Of a stretch of DNA of 64,000 nt, positions 53,377 to 62,508 are shown one piece after another (positions within the stretch are counted from its first letter, which is position 1; every line of letters starts with the position of its first letter). The notes below the pieces were generated by a model, which was given only the letters and a program-made list of their open reading frames with translations, ran no database searches and was not told where the DNA came from. Both the position numbers and the translations under genes were made by a program. The DNA comes from UBA1422 sp041752735 (GTDB lineage Bacteria; Bacillota; Clostridia; Peptostreptococcales; Anaerovoracaceae): the NCBI GenBank assembly GCA_041752735.1, contig JBGSVW010000026.1, positions 12,086-76,085 of the forward strand, in the 5' to 3' direction.

Positions 53377-54675
53377 ATGATCAAATTGCCAAAGGAAGTC
53401 AATCATATTATGAAGGTTCTGGAGAGTAAACAGTTCAAGGTATATGCAGTGGGCGGGTGCGTCAGGGATTCACTGATGGGGCTTTCGCCTTCAGACTGGG
53501 ACCTGGCCACCAACGCAAGACTGGAAGACTTAAAAAAAGCATTTCCCAATGGTCAGGTTATTAGTGAGAAATATAGCGTAATTCGCATGGATTATACAGA
53601 CGGCGAAGAGGATCAAGACGGAATCATAATAGATATTGCCACTTTCTGCAAGGGAGGCGGTTATTTGGACGGCAAACGTCAAGACGAAGTCGTTTTTGCG
53701 GATACCATCGAAGAAGATTTGAAAGACAGAGACTTCACCATCAACGCCATTGCTGACAACCCTTCCGGTAGCATTGTGGATCCTTATGATGGCCGTGCTG
53801 ATTTGAAGGCAAGATTGATTCGAACCATTGGAGACCCTTCAACACGGTTTGCTGAAAACCCCATACGAATGTTAAGGGGTGTACGGATTGCGGCAGAGTA
53901 TAATTTTGATTTACATAAGGCCACTTATGAGGCCATGGCTCAGTTGGGACCCACTCTATCCAAGTCAGCGCCGGATCAGATCCGAGATGAGTTTTGCAGT
54001 CTCATTTCCGGGGCTTACGCTGGAAAGGGGCTTAGAATGCTTGAAGCCGGCAATCTGATGGAAGCTATTGTGGGGAAAGAAGCCATGTCATTGAATCGCT
54101 CACAGATTGGGGAGTTCCATACCCTTTGCGATAACATCCACAAGACTATGGCTGTGACTGAACGCCGTTTGGGACTGTTCTACCTTTGTTTCGGCAAAAA
54201 AAAGGGTCTCAAAGCCATTCTGAGGCTACCTTATAACAATAAAACCCTTCAGCACTTGACAGATGCCCTTACCTTGCTTGACGACATCTATTTTGTAAGG
54301 ACCTTTGCTACATTTAAAAAATTCTTGGCCAAGAACGGAATGGAAAGGTACGAATACCTACACAATCTATCCAAAGCGCAGCGTATAACATATGATTTGA
54401 CAGATGCCAGAATCATCGCACGAAATGAAGTGTTGAAGGAGCTATTATATAGTGGGAATCCCATATATATAGAAGATTTGGCAATCAATGGTGAAGACCT
54501 GATTCAAGCCGGAATTGTCAAGGGACCCAAAGTGGACGAGATGTTGCTTATGCTCACAGACGTGGTCCATCGAAGACCCCGTGACAACACCAAACAAGTC
54601 CTTCTGACCTATGCCAAAAAGTTTTCAAAAAGCAAATGGGCAGTTAAAACACGCAACGTGCACTGGCTCAAATAA
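53377..54675 (+). CDS. cca: CCA-adding tRNA nucleotidyltransferase
   Basis: 432 aa from ATG 53377 (after GAAAGGGAAC); an in-frame ATG at 53275 would add 34 unusual residues. The class II signature is clear: VYAVGGCVRDSLMG, DWDLATNA with the two metal Asp, then DRDFTINAIA, DPYDGRADL and FAENPIRMLRGVRIAAEY. It adds or repairs the 3' CCA of tRNAs. Confidence 0.93.
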   Translation: MIKLPKEVNHIMKVLESKQFKVYAVGGCVRDSLMGLSPSDWDLATNARLEDLKKAFPNGQVISEKYSVIRMDYTDGEEDQDGIIIDIATFCKGGGYLDGKRQDEVVFADTIEEDLKDRDFTINAIADNPSGSIVDPYDGRADLKARLIRTIGDPSTRFAENPIRMLRGVRIAAEYNFDLHKATYEAMAQLGPTLSKSAPDQIRDEFCSLISGAYAGKGLRMLEAGNLMEAIVGKEAMSLNRSQIGEFHTLCDNIHKTMAVTERRLGLFYLCFGKKKGLKAILRLPYNNKTLQHLTDALTLLDDIYFVRTFATFKKFLAKNGMERYEYLHNLSKAQRITYDLTDARIIARNEVLKELLYSGNPIYIEDLAINGEDLIQAGIVKGPKVDEMLLMLTDVVHRRPRDNTKQVLLTYAKKFSKSKWAVKTRNVHWLK

Positions 54676-54691
54676 TTCATCTAAAGACCAT

Positions 54692-54728
54692 AAACATGAC
54701 CGCCACCTGGTGCCGGTCATGTTTTTTT
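54692..54728 (+). terminator. terminator of cca
   Basis: AACATGACCG and CGGTCATGTT flank CCACCTGGTGC and are followed by seven Ts. Confidence 0.85.
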
Positions 54729-54857
54729 ACCAAATACAAGTACAAGGACAAAGGAATATGGTATAATACAAAGTCAAGTCGGATTTGTTCGAGTACATCG
54801 AACTTTTTTTATTGCCGGCAAACAAACCAAACCCAACAGAAAGCAGGAACCTCACCA

Positions 54858-56669
54858 ATGAACACAAAACAGAAAATAATTAATATAGCAGTCATTGCCC
54901 ACGTAGATGCAGGGAAGTCAACTTTAGTAGATGCATTCTTATCTCAAAGTGGAGTTTTTAGAGATAATGAAGAAGTGGTTGATTGCGTTATGGACAGTAA
55001 TGATATTGAGAGAGAACGCGGGATTACAATTTATTCTAAGAATTGCTCCGTCATGCATAACGGTATTAAGATTAATATCGTCGATACACCTGGCCATGCG
55101 GATTTCTCTTCAGAAGTTGAACGTATTATAAAAACAGTGGATACGGTTATTTTATTAGTTGACTCTAGTGAAGGACCAATGCCTCAAACTAGATTTGTAC
55201 TTCAAAAGTCTTTGGAGATGGGGCTTGATCCGATCCTTCTCATTAATAAAATAGACAAGAGAGATGAACGTGCCAAGGAAGTTGTAGACATGGTTTACGA
55301 GCTCTTTATGGAGCTTGATGCGACCGACAAGCAACTTGATTTTCCAATCCTTTATGGCGTGGCAAAGCAAGGAATTGCAAAATACGAGATGGAAGATGAG
55401 AGCACGGATCTGACACCTTTGTTTGATACGATTACAAACCACGTCGCGCCTTATCCAAATTATAATAAAGAGCCATTACAGCTGCAAGTTTCCACACTGG
55501 CATACGACGATTATATTGGTAGACTTGGAATTGGCAGAATTACAAAAGGCAGGATAAAAACAGGACAAACGGTATCTGTTTGCAAAGCCGACGGTAGCAT
55601 TGTACAGAAAAAAATTAATCAGCTATTTGTATACATCGGATTAAAGCGTACTCCCGTTGAGAAAGCAGAAAGCGGAGATATCGTTTTACTTTCAGGGATT
55701 GCAGATATCTCTATCGGAGAAACCATTTGTGACGCGGGGAATCCTTTACCAATGGAAATGATTCACATTGAAGATCCCACCCTTTCCATGAAGTTCATGG
55801 TTAATAAATCACCTTTTGCAGGCAAAGTTGGTAAATTCGTTACCACAAGGCACATAAAAGAAAGATTAGAAAAGGAACTAGAAGTCAACGTAGGCCTATT
55901 GGTTGAGCCATCCGAGGGGATCGAAGGATTTAAGGTTTCAGGTAGAGGCGAGCTTCACCTTTCCATCTTAATTGAAAATATGAGACGGGAAGGGTATGAA
56001 TTGGCTGTATCAAAGCCGGAAGTCATCATGCACAGGGCCAAAAATGGGAAAAAACTAGAACCAATCGAGCAGGTGATCATCAGTGTGCCGGATGAATATT
56101 CCGGTTCGGTTATTTCAAAGTTGAATATCCGAAAAGGATTGATGGTAGGCATGACAGGAAAAGAAGGATACTCAACGTTAGAATACTTGGTGCCAACAAG
56201 AGGTCTTCTTGGATATCGAACAGAATTCATCAATGATACCAGAGGAGAAGGAACGCTAGTAAGACGTTTTGAATGCTTTGAGGAGCATAAAGGGGACATC
56301 CCACAAAGGACAAACGGTGCACTTATTTCTCAAGAAGAAGGCATCGCAACTCCCTATGCGCTTTTTAATATCAGTGAAAGAGGAATTCTCTTTATTGAAG
56401 CGGGGACAAAGGTTTATGAAGGAATGATCATCGGTATGAACAGCCGAAATGAAGACATGGTAGTCAATCCCTGCAAAGCAAAGAAAGTCAGTAATATGAG
56501 ATCGTCCGGAAATGATGATTCCGTCAGAGTACCGCCTCCAAGGATTTTCACATTGGAAGAAGCACTGGAATTCATTAACAATGATGAACTGGTAGAAATT
56601 GTTCCAAATGATGTGAGATTAAGAAAAAAAGTATTAAAAGAGTTGGAGCGTAGGAGAAGCGCCAGATAA
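54858..56669 (+). CDS. typA: translational GTPase TypA/BipA
   Basis: 603 aa from ATG 54858. G1 AHVDAGKST, G3 DTPGHAD and G4 NKID are present, followed by EF-Tu domain II, EF-G domains III and V, and the TypA C-terminal domain (PTRGLLGYRTEFIND, MRSSGNDDSVRVPPPRIFTL). It binds ribosomes and is needed in the cold and under stress. G1 has AHVDAGKST as in TetM-like proteins, while the C-terminal RSSG..D segment is typical of TypA. Confidence 0.93.
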   Translation: MNTKQKIINIAVIAHVDAGKSTLVDAFLSQSGVFRDNEEVVDCVMDSNDIERERGITIYSKNCSVMHNGIKINIVDTPGHADFSSEVERIIKTVDTVILLVDSSEGPMPQTRFVLQKSLEMGLDPILLINKIDKRDERAKEVVDMVYELFMELDATDKQLDFPILYGVAKQGIAKYEMEDESTDLTPLFDTITNHVAPYPNYNKEPLQLQVSTLAYDDYIGRLGIGRITKGRIKTGQTVSVCKADGSIVQKKINQLFVYIGLKRTPVEKAESGDIVLLSGIADISIGETICDAGNPLPMEMIHIEDPTLSMKFMVNKSPFAGKVGKFVTTRHIKERLEKELEVNVGLLVEPSEGIEGFKVSGRGELHLSILIENMRREGYELAVSKPEVIMHRAKNGKKLEPIEQVIISVPDEYSGSVISKLNIRKGLMVGMTGKEGYSTLEYLVPTRGLLGYRTEFINDTRGEGTLVRRFECFEEHKGDIPQRTNGALISQEEGIATPYALFNISERGILFIEAGTKVYEGMIIGMNSRNEDMVVNPCKAKKVSNMRSSGNDDSVRVPPPRIFTLEEALEFINNDELVEIVPNDVRLRKKVLKELERRRSAR

Positions 56670-56749
56670 CCGTTCACTTATGTTTACTCACGGGTATAAT
56701 AGTGATACAATTAAAATAGAATTTTTTGCAGACAAAAAAAGAGGGTTCT

Positions 56750-58008
56750 ATGGATAAATTACGGGGTATTCCTAGCTTGAAGTTCGAGCCTGAAATTGAA
56801 GAGAAATATAAAATATATATTTCTAATAGGGATAAAAAATATATCCGAATTGCGTTTATATTTTTTGCTTGTTTGTATGCGATATTTAGTTGGTCTGATT
56901 ATATTCTTGTTCCCCAGTGGTTTCCTTTATTTTTTGCCATTCGATTCTATGTAGTGGTTCCCGTTCTGATTTTTACCATCGCTTTCACTTTTCATTCCTT
57001 ATATTATAGGTTTAAGCAACTCCTTTTGCTTTTCAACTTTGTAGTATCGGGAGGCGGCATTGCAATCATGCTTGTGGTGGAACCGCTAAATATTATCTAT
57101 TACGGTGGATTATTTCTAGTTTTCACTGCGGGCTATTTCATGCTAAACCTGAATTTCAAAAATGCAACCTTGGGGGGCTTATCATCCTTGGGTTTTTTGC
57201 CGGTGGCGTTTTCGCAACTGACGGGTTCTCTATTGTGGCCCTGAATGCATTCCTATTTCTCTTTGCTGAAAATGGAATAGGTGCTTTAGGAGCGTATCAA
57301 ATCGAAAGATTTAGACGTAACGAATTCTTGAACATTCATAATATGAGTAAAGAACAAATTCAACTCAATCAAATGGTTGAGGAAAAAATTCAAGAGGTAT
57401 TAACAACTCAGATATCAACGATTATCGCACTTGCCAAACTGGCTGAATCAAGAGATCAAGAAACCGGAGAGCATATTGAGCGGGTCGGCGGATTATGCTA
57501 TATGATTGCTGAAGCCTTGCCCATGGACTACTTTAATTCCGAGAATGATAAGAGAGAATTTTGCGACACCATCCACTATGCCAGTGTGCTACATGATATT
57601 GGCAAGGTGGCTATATCAGATGCCATATTGAACAAGCCAGGACCTTTAACAGAGGCAGAATTCGATATTATGCGTACCCATTCCCAAATTGGTAGCGGGA
57701 CGCTTGCCAGCTTACATACACAGTATCCAAACAATTTTTTTGTAAAGTTGGGAATACAAATCACCCAATCCCACCACGAGCGCTGGGATGGCACGGGATA
57801 TCCGGAAGGTTTGAAGGAAAGGGCCATACCCCTTTCTGCACGAATCATGGCGATTGCGGATGTTTATGACGCATTGGTCAGCAAGAGACCCTATAAGCCG
57901 GCATTTTCCCATGAACGAGCCGTTGAAATTATCACAGAGGAATCTGGCTCTCACTTTGATCCGGAACTGGTAAATTTGTTTTTGGATATTTTTGAAAAAG
58001 AAGTATAA
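56750..58008 (+). pseudogene. HD-GYP c-di-GMP phosphodiesterase-like protein, one-base frameshift
   Basis: An N-terminal membrane domain of about five helices (from FACLYAIFSWSDYIL) is followed by a coiled linker and an HD-GYP domain with LHDIGK, SHHERWDGTGYPEGL and IADVYDAL. The reading frame breaks at the GGGGGG run 57172-57177. Adding one G joins NATLGGL-IILGFFAGGVF to ALNAFLFLFAENG and gives one protein of about 419 residues. As given, the first part ends at a TGA (57242-57244) and the second lacks a start apart from a GTG at 57235. It may be a sequencing error, phase variation or a true mutation. The intact enzyme would hydrolyse c-di-GMP. Confidence 0.85.
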
Positions 58009-58049
58009 TCAAGCAAATCACATCACTTATCATGAAAAGAGGTAAATTT

Positions 58050-58295
58050 ATGGGTCAAAAGGTAATTGTAATCGGAGTAAAACATCGAAGAGAGGAAGCT
58101 GACAAGCTTCAGAAGTTACTTACAGAGCATGGATGTGAAGTTAAAGCACGGCTTGGACTACATGAAGCAGGCACTGAGTGCTCTGATGAAGGATTGATTA
58201 TTCTTCAACTTGTTCCCGATGATCCGAAAGCGGAATCAATGGTCGATGAGTTGAATAAATTAGATGGAATCAAAGCCAAAATGGTGGAAGTCTAA
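58050..58295 (+). CDS. small ferredoxin-fold/ACT-like protein (TM1266-like)
   Basis: 81 aa from ATG 58050, seven bases after AAGAGGT. The pattern KVIVIGVKHRREEADKLQKL, RLGLHEAG and LDGIKAKMVEV at the end resembles the TM1266 group called iron-only hydrogenase system regulators, a NikR-C/ACT-like fold without a DNA-binding domain. No hydrogenase gene is near. The assignment is by pattern only. Confidence 0.55.
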   Translation: MGQKVIVIGVKHRREEADKLQKLLTEHGCEVKARLGLHEAGTECSDEGLIILQLVPDDPKAESMVDELNKLDGIKAKMVEV

Positions 58296-58421
58296 ACCTT
58301 AAGAAAAAACTATGAACTTCACCCTGAAGACAATCGGGGTTCACCAGATATGGTATGTGTTTTTTGTATGGTGACATGAAAAATCTGGGTCATTTCTGTT
58401 TCCTGTAAGGCATAAAAATGT

Positions 58422-58427
58422 TATAAT
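58422..58427 (+). promoter_or_regulatory. extended -10 promoter element
   Basis: AAAAATGTTATAAT (TG-n-TATAAT) stands 30 bases before the dockerin-protein start. The identical AAAAATGTTATAAT occurs at 63891-63904 before the last gene. Confidence 0.6.
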
Positions 58428-58456
58428 GGCAACGTAATTAGACAAGGAGCAGCACA

Positions 58457-60544
58457 ATGACAATACGAACACGCCGGCATACTATACGCAGTGTAGCTGT
58501 TACCATGGCTATCACCGCCTCTATACTTATCCTAGCATCTTTGCTCTCTCCGGTAGGGCAGGGCTTTTTGTTGACTTCTCATGCAGCGGGTACAGCACCT
58601 TATAGCGTTGCCATTGCCAACACAAACATGACATATACGACGCAAATAACAGTCCAGACATATGCGGAAGCATATACTGCTTTTAACCAGAATGCGTCCC
58701 AAAACGCCGTCATTCTGGATGCAACCAACAAGGTGCTTGCAATGAAACGGGGGATGGTAATCACTCGTCCAACGGCTGCTACTTTGACCCTTTCACCAGC
58801 TTTTCCAAGCGGGTATTCTCCTTATGTAACAAAAAACATAGTAACGTTTTATAACAACACCAGTGCAGATGGCAATACGGTAACCTTTCCCATATTTGGA
58901 TTTACCGGGTCTTGCGACGTTTCACAGCTTTGGCTGATTCCAGGCGCATTTATTTATGATCCTGCTGGCGCATTTGGGGGAACGACCACGTCTACCAAAT
59001 ATAAATTTGATTACTACACCAAAGACAGCACAGGGAATTTGATTCATGTATTACGTCGGTACAGCGATACCGCCCTCAATACGGATTACGCGACGATTAC
59101 TGTAGATAAAGCACCTGCCTTTATGACAACGAATGTGCCGTATTATTCTTCGGATGGCCTGCATTACTATACAAATCCATACGATGCTGCTGCAAACAAC
59201 ACAGCCGCCAGCAGCTATGCCGGGATTCATGCAATCTATTACCAACTGATTTCTTACCGCACCAAGACTTCGTATACTGCCACAGAATTGGATAGTTATA
59301 TGGCTTTAATCGGCAAAACCAATAGTGTCTATTACGGCAAGGCAAACGATTTCTTGACCTATCAGAACATTTATGGAGTGAACGGGGCCATGGAAATGTC
59401 CTTCGCCAACCTAGAAAGTGGATATGGCACAAGCACATATGCAACCACCCGGTTCAATCTTTTTGGTATTAATGCGGTGGACTCCAATCCAGATGAAGCC
59501 GATTACTTTGCCAGCGTCGCCGCCTGCATTGAATATCATACCAACTATGTTCTAAACAGAGCATACTTTGACGGCTTTGCCTACATCAACACATCATTGC
59601 CCGCAAGTTTCTATGATGTTGCCGGAGATACACGTGATGGCACCTGGTACACAGGAGGTAGTTATCAAGGAGATTCCAAATACTTTGGGTCTTACATGGG
59701 CAATAAAAAATCCGGTGTCAACGTTCGCTACGCATCCGATCCTTCCCATGGAGAGAAAATTGCCGGGATCATGTACGGCATTGATTCCAGACTGGGAATG
59801 AAGGACTATGATCGGTATTCCATTGGGATTACCAACAAAACCACCTATGCCTACGCCCAACCCAACACTACCTCAAACGTTTTGTACAAAATCGCATCCA
59901 AATCAACAAATCACGCTTCAGATTACCCTGTGGGCATGGCGGTGACAATTCTGAGCCAAACCGGTGATTACTACCAAATCATCTCAGACATGCCACTGAA
60001 GGCATACACCGATGGAACAATCTATGCCTGCAACGTGTGGAACTATGATCATGCCGTATCTGTCGCATATGTCAAAAAGGACTGCATCACCTTGGTGCGA
60101 AACAATTTGGCATCAGGCACTTCCGGGGTTACCAGCCAGGTTTACACAATCAATAACACCACAAAATTCATTTCCAAAATACCAAGAAACACAACGGTTG
60201 CCACTTTCAAAGCTGGCTTTGCCAATGGCACCGTTCGCGTATATAAGGGCAGTGTAGAAGCAACATCCGAGGCGATGAAGACGGGGATGAAAGTTGAAGC
60301 ATATGACATAGATGGGAATCTTCTGGCAGTCTATACGGCTGTTGTTACAGGAGATGTAAACGGGGACGGAAGTGCATCCATCTCTGATTTGGTCTTAATC
60401 AACCGTCACCTTCTTGGACTGCAGACAATAACCGGCGCCGGACTGAAAGCTTCAGACCTAAATAACAGCGCAACAGTCACCATATCGGATCTTGTGAAAC
60501 TAAACAGAGTTTTGCTGGGTCTGGATTCCATCACACCATATTAA
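58457..60544 (+). CDS. secreted glucosaminidase with C-terminal dockerin
   Basis: 695 aa. A signal peptide ends near LLTSHAAG (about 45). The middle has a glucosaminidase (LytG/FlgJ-type) domain at about 295-390: NIYGVNGAMEMSFANLESGY with the catalytic Glu, then RFNLFGINAVDSNPDEADYF. A bacterial SH3-like segment follows (about 455-550). The C-terminus is a type I dockerin with two Ca2+ loops, DVNGDGSASISDLVLINRHL and DLNNSATVTISDLVKLNRVL. It would cut peptidoglycan and dock to a cohesin; a cohesin protein is encoded 16 bases downstream. The start lies after AAGGAGCAGC. Confidence 0.9.
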   Translation: MTIRTRRHTIRSVAVTMAITASILILASLLSPVGQGFLLTSHAAGTAPYSVAIANTNMTYTTQITVQTYAEAYTAFNQNASQNAVILDATNKVLAMKRGMVITRPTAATLTLSPAFPSGYSPYVTKNIVTFYNNTSADGNTVTFPIFGFTGSCDVSQLWLIPGAFIYDPAGAFGGTTTSTKYKFDYYTKDSTGNLIHVLRRYSDTALNTDYATITVDKAPAFMTTNVPYYSSDGLHYYTNPYDAAANNTAASSYAGIHAIYYQLISYRTKTSYTATELDSYMALIGKTNSVYYGKANDFLTYQNIYGVNGAMEMSFANLESGYGTSTYATTRFNLFGINAVDSNPDEADYFASVAACIEYHTNYVLNRAYFDGFAYINTSLPASFYDVAGDTRDGTWYTGGSYQGDSKYFGSYMGNKKSGVNVRYASDPSHGEKIAGIMYGIDSRLGMKDYDRYSIGITNKTTYAYAQPNTTSNVLYKIASKSTNHASDYPVGMAVTILSQTGDYYQIISDMPLKAYTDGTIYACNVWNYDHAVSVAYVKKDCITLVRNNLASGTSGVTSQVYTINNTTKFISKIPRNTTVATFKAGFANGTVRVYKGSVEATSEAMKTGMKVEAYDIDGNLLAVYTAVVTGDVNGDGSASISDLVLINRHLLGLQTITGAGLKASDLNNSATVTISDLVKLNRVLLGLDSITPY

Positions 60545-60560
60545 ACATTTGGAGGCTTAA

Positions 60561-62276
60561 ATGAAAAATATTAAACTGCTAATCTATGCCATATTGGTGA
60601 CATTCACTATTTCAGCATTTACAACACCTGTATATGCGGCGTCTCTTTATTTGGGCGGTTCGTCCAGTGTCACGGCAGGATCTACAATTTCCATCAGCAT
60701 TGTGGTGGGAACCTGCTCCGGAGCAGAAGGAACCATCAAATTTGATACCAGCAAACTTTCCTTTGTATCATCCTCAGCCGGCTCCGGTTGGAATGCGACG
60801 TATGCGTCAGGTACAAAGAGATTTTCAGCATATCGAAACGATGGACTTACAGGTTCGGGCACCATACTAACCCTTAAATTTAAGGCCCTAAGCGGTGCAT
60901 CGGGAACTACCAAAATTGAGGCCCTTCAAGTCATAGTCGATCCGGCTGGAACCACGTATGCCAGCAAGACCATCACCATCAATAAACCTGCCACCCCGGT
61001 GGTGCTTAACTCCGATGCAACTCTAAAATCTCTTTCTGTCGCTGAAGGCGCACTAACCCCGGCTTTTGCAGCAGGGACCACGGCGTACAGCCTGTCTGTG
61101 TCTCCTGAAACAGAAAAGATTACCATAAATGCCGTACAAAACTTCGCCAAGGCCAGTGTTTCCATTGGGGCCTATACATTAATCCAGGGAGAGACCACCC
61201 CGGTCAATGTTGTGGTGACGGCTGAGAACGGGTCGACAAAGACCTACACCATTCAGGTAACCCGGGAACTGCCCGGTGACTATGTGGCCTCGGATGACGC
61301 CCAGCTGACCATTATCACGCCAAGTTATGGTGCGCTATCCCCTGCATTTGACAGCAATATTTATCATTATGCTATCGATGTCCCGTATGAAAGAACAGAG
61401 ATGTCCTTCACTGCGCAGACATCCTTTATTAGAGCGAAAGTGAATGTTCTTGGCACCACTACCCTGAAGCCGGGTGTGGATAATGTGTTTTATGCGGTTG
61501 TCATGGCCGAGGACAACAAAACCACGAAAATCTATACCATCACAGTCCGCCGTAGCGCGGTCTACCCGCTGTATCTGGAAGAAGCATATGTGACTGATAT
61601 CATCAATCAAATCACCCAGCAGACGAGGCCAGTCATCATGGACATGTCCTCCGCGCCTATTCAGGTGGTAGCTTCCAGTATCATGACTGCCCTTAAGGAA
61701 AATCCGGATCGGCAGCTGATTGTCATAGGGGCCGGTGCCAGAGTGACAATCAAAGGTAGTGACCTAAAGGGAAAAATAAAGGATGGGTTTTATGATTTCA
61801 CAATCAATCCATCTTCACAATACAGGGAAGCAATGCTGTCTTTGGTATCTGATGCCGAAAGCTTTGTTTTCTCCACGCACCATCAGGGCGCTTGGCCCGG
61901 AAATGTGGAATATGCCATTGATACTACATTTCTGACCGGAACAGATGTGAATATTTATCGGTATGATGTCAAAGACGACCAGTTCCTCACCATCGCCAAA
62001 AATGTGGCTGTCAGCGGTGGCACGGTAGCGTTTGCTTATGACGAAGGGGGAGATTTCCTGGTTACAACTGCGACACTTGATGATGCGGTTTCCTCCGGCA
62101 ACACAGCCAAACAGCCCTCAGCAAGCAGGGATGACACGATTTTATACCTGATTGGCATTGGGCTCACCCTGTTTCCACTGGGAATCCTAGCCGGAATTGT
62201 AGGAAGCAAATATTTCCGCAAACGTCGAAAAAAAATTGCAGCTGCAAATAACTCTAAATCCAAAGAAATCGAATAG
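60561..62276 (+). CDS. membrane-anchored cohesin-domain protein
   Basis: 571 aa, starting after TTGGAGG. A signal peptide (to PVYAA, about 26) leads into a cohesin-like domain (about 27-147: LYLGGSSSVTAGSTISISIV, SEGT-type AEGTIKFDTSKLSFVSS, GSGTILTLKFKAL). Two cadherin-like beta-sandwich repeats follow (about 150-235 and 245-335; both end KTYTIQVTR or KIYTITVRR). A further domain runs to about 510, then a membrane helix (TILYLIGIGLTLFPLGILAG) and a basic tail that places the C-terminus inside. It looks like a surface receptor for the dockerin enzyme encoded in the same operon. Confidence 0.88.
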   Translation: MKNIKLLIYAILVTFTISAFTTPVYAASLYLGGSSSVTAGSTISISIVVGTCSGAEGTIKFDTSKLSFVSSSAGSGWNATYASGTKRFSAYRNDGLTGSGTILTLKFKALSGASGTTKIEALQVIVDPAGTTYASKTITINKPATPVVLNSDATLKSLSVAEGALTPAFAAGTTAYSLSVSPETEKITINAVQNFAKASVSIGAYTLIQGETTPVNVVVTAENGSTKTYTIQVTRELPGDYVASDDAQLTIITPSYGALSPAFDSNIYHYAIDVPYERTEMSFTAQTSFIRAKVNVLGTTTLKPGVDNVFYAVVMAEDNKTTKIYTITVRRSAVYPLYLEEAYVTDIINQITQQTRPVIMDMSSAPIQVVASSIMTALKENPDRQLIVIGAGARVTIKGSDLKGKIKDGFYDFTINPSSQYREAMLSLVSDAESFVFSTHHQGAWPGNVEYAIDTTFLTGTDVNIYRYDVKDDQFLTIAKNVAVSGGTVAFAYDEGGDFLVTTATLDDAVSSGNTAKQPSASRDDTILYLIGIGLTLFPLGILAGIVGSKYFRKRRKKIAAANNSKSKEIE

Positions 62277-62300
62277 ATTCTCATAGATATATAAGTCGTC

Positions 62301-62326
62301 AAAAAGCACCATTTATGGTGCTTTTT
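62301..62326 (+). terminator. terminator of the dockerin-cohesin operon
   Basis: AAAAAGCACC and GGTGCTTTTT pair around ATTTAT. Confidence 0.85.
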
Positions 62327-62508
62327 CATTGCAAATACGTGTCTTTGGTGGGGCTTGACAACCTGCGGGAATACTGGCACATGCAAAAACATGCTTACTG
62401 GCACTTTTCTTTTCATTATTTAAGGGTATTATGATGATACAACTATGAAGATTTATGAATGGTTGGACCTAATTTACCAAGTGTTAATGTTAAAAGGAGA
62501 AAACAAAA

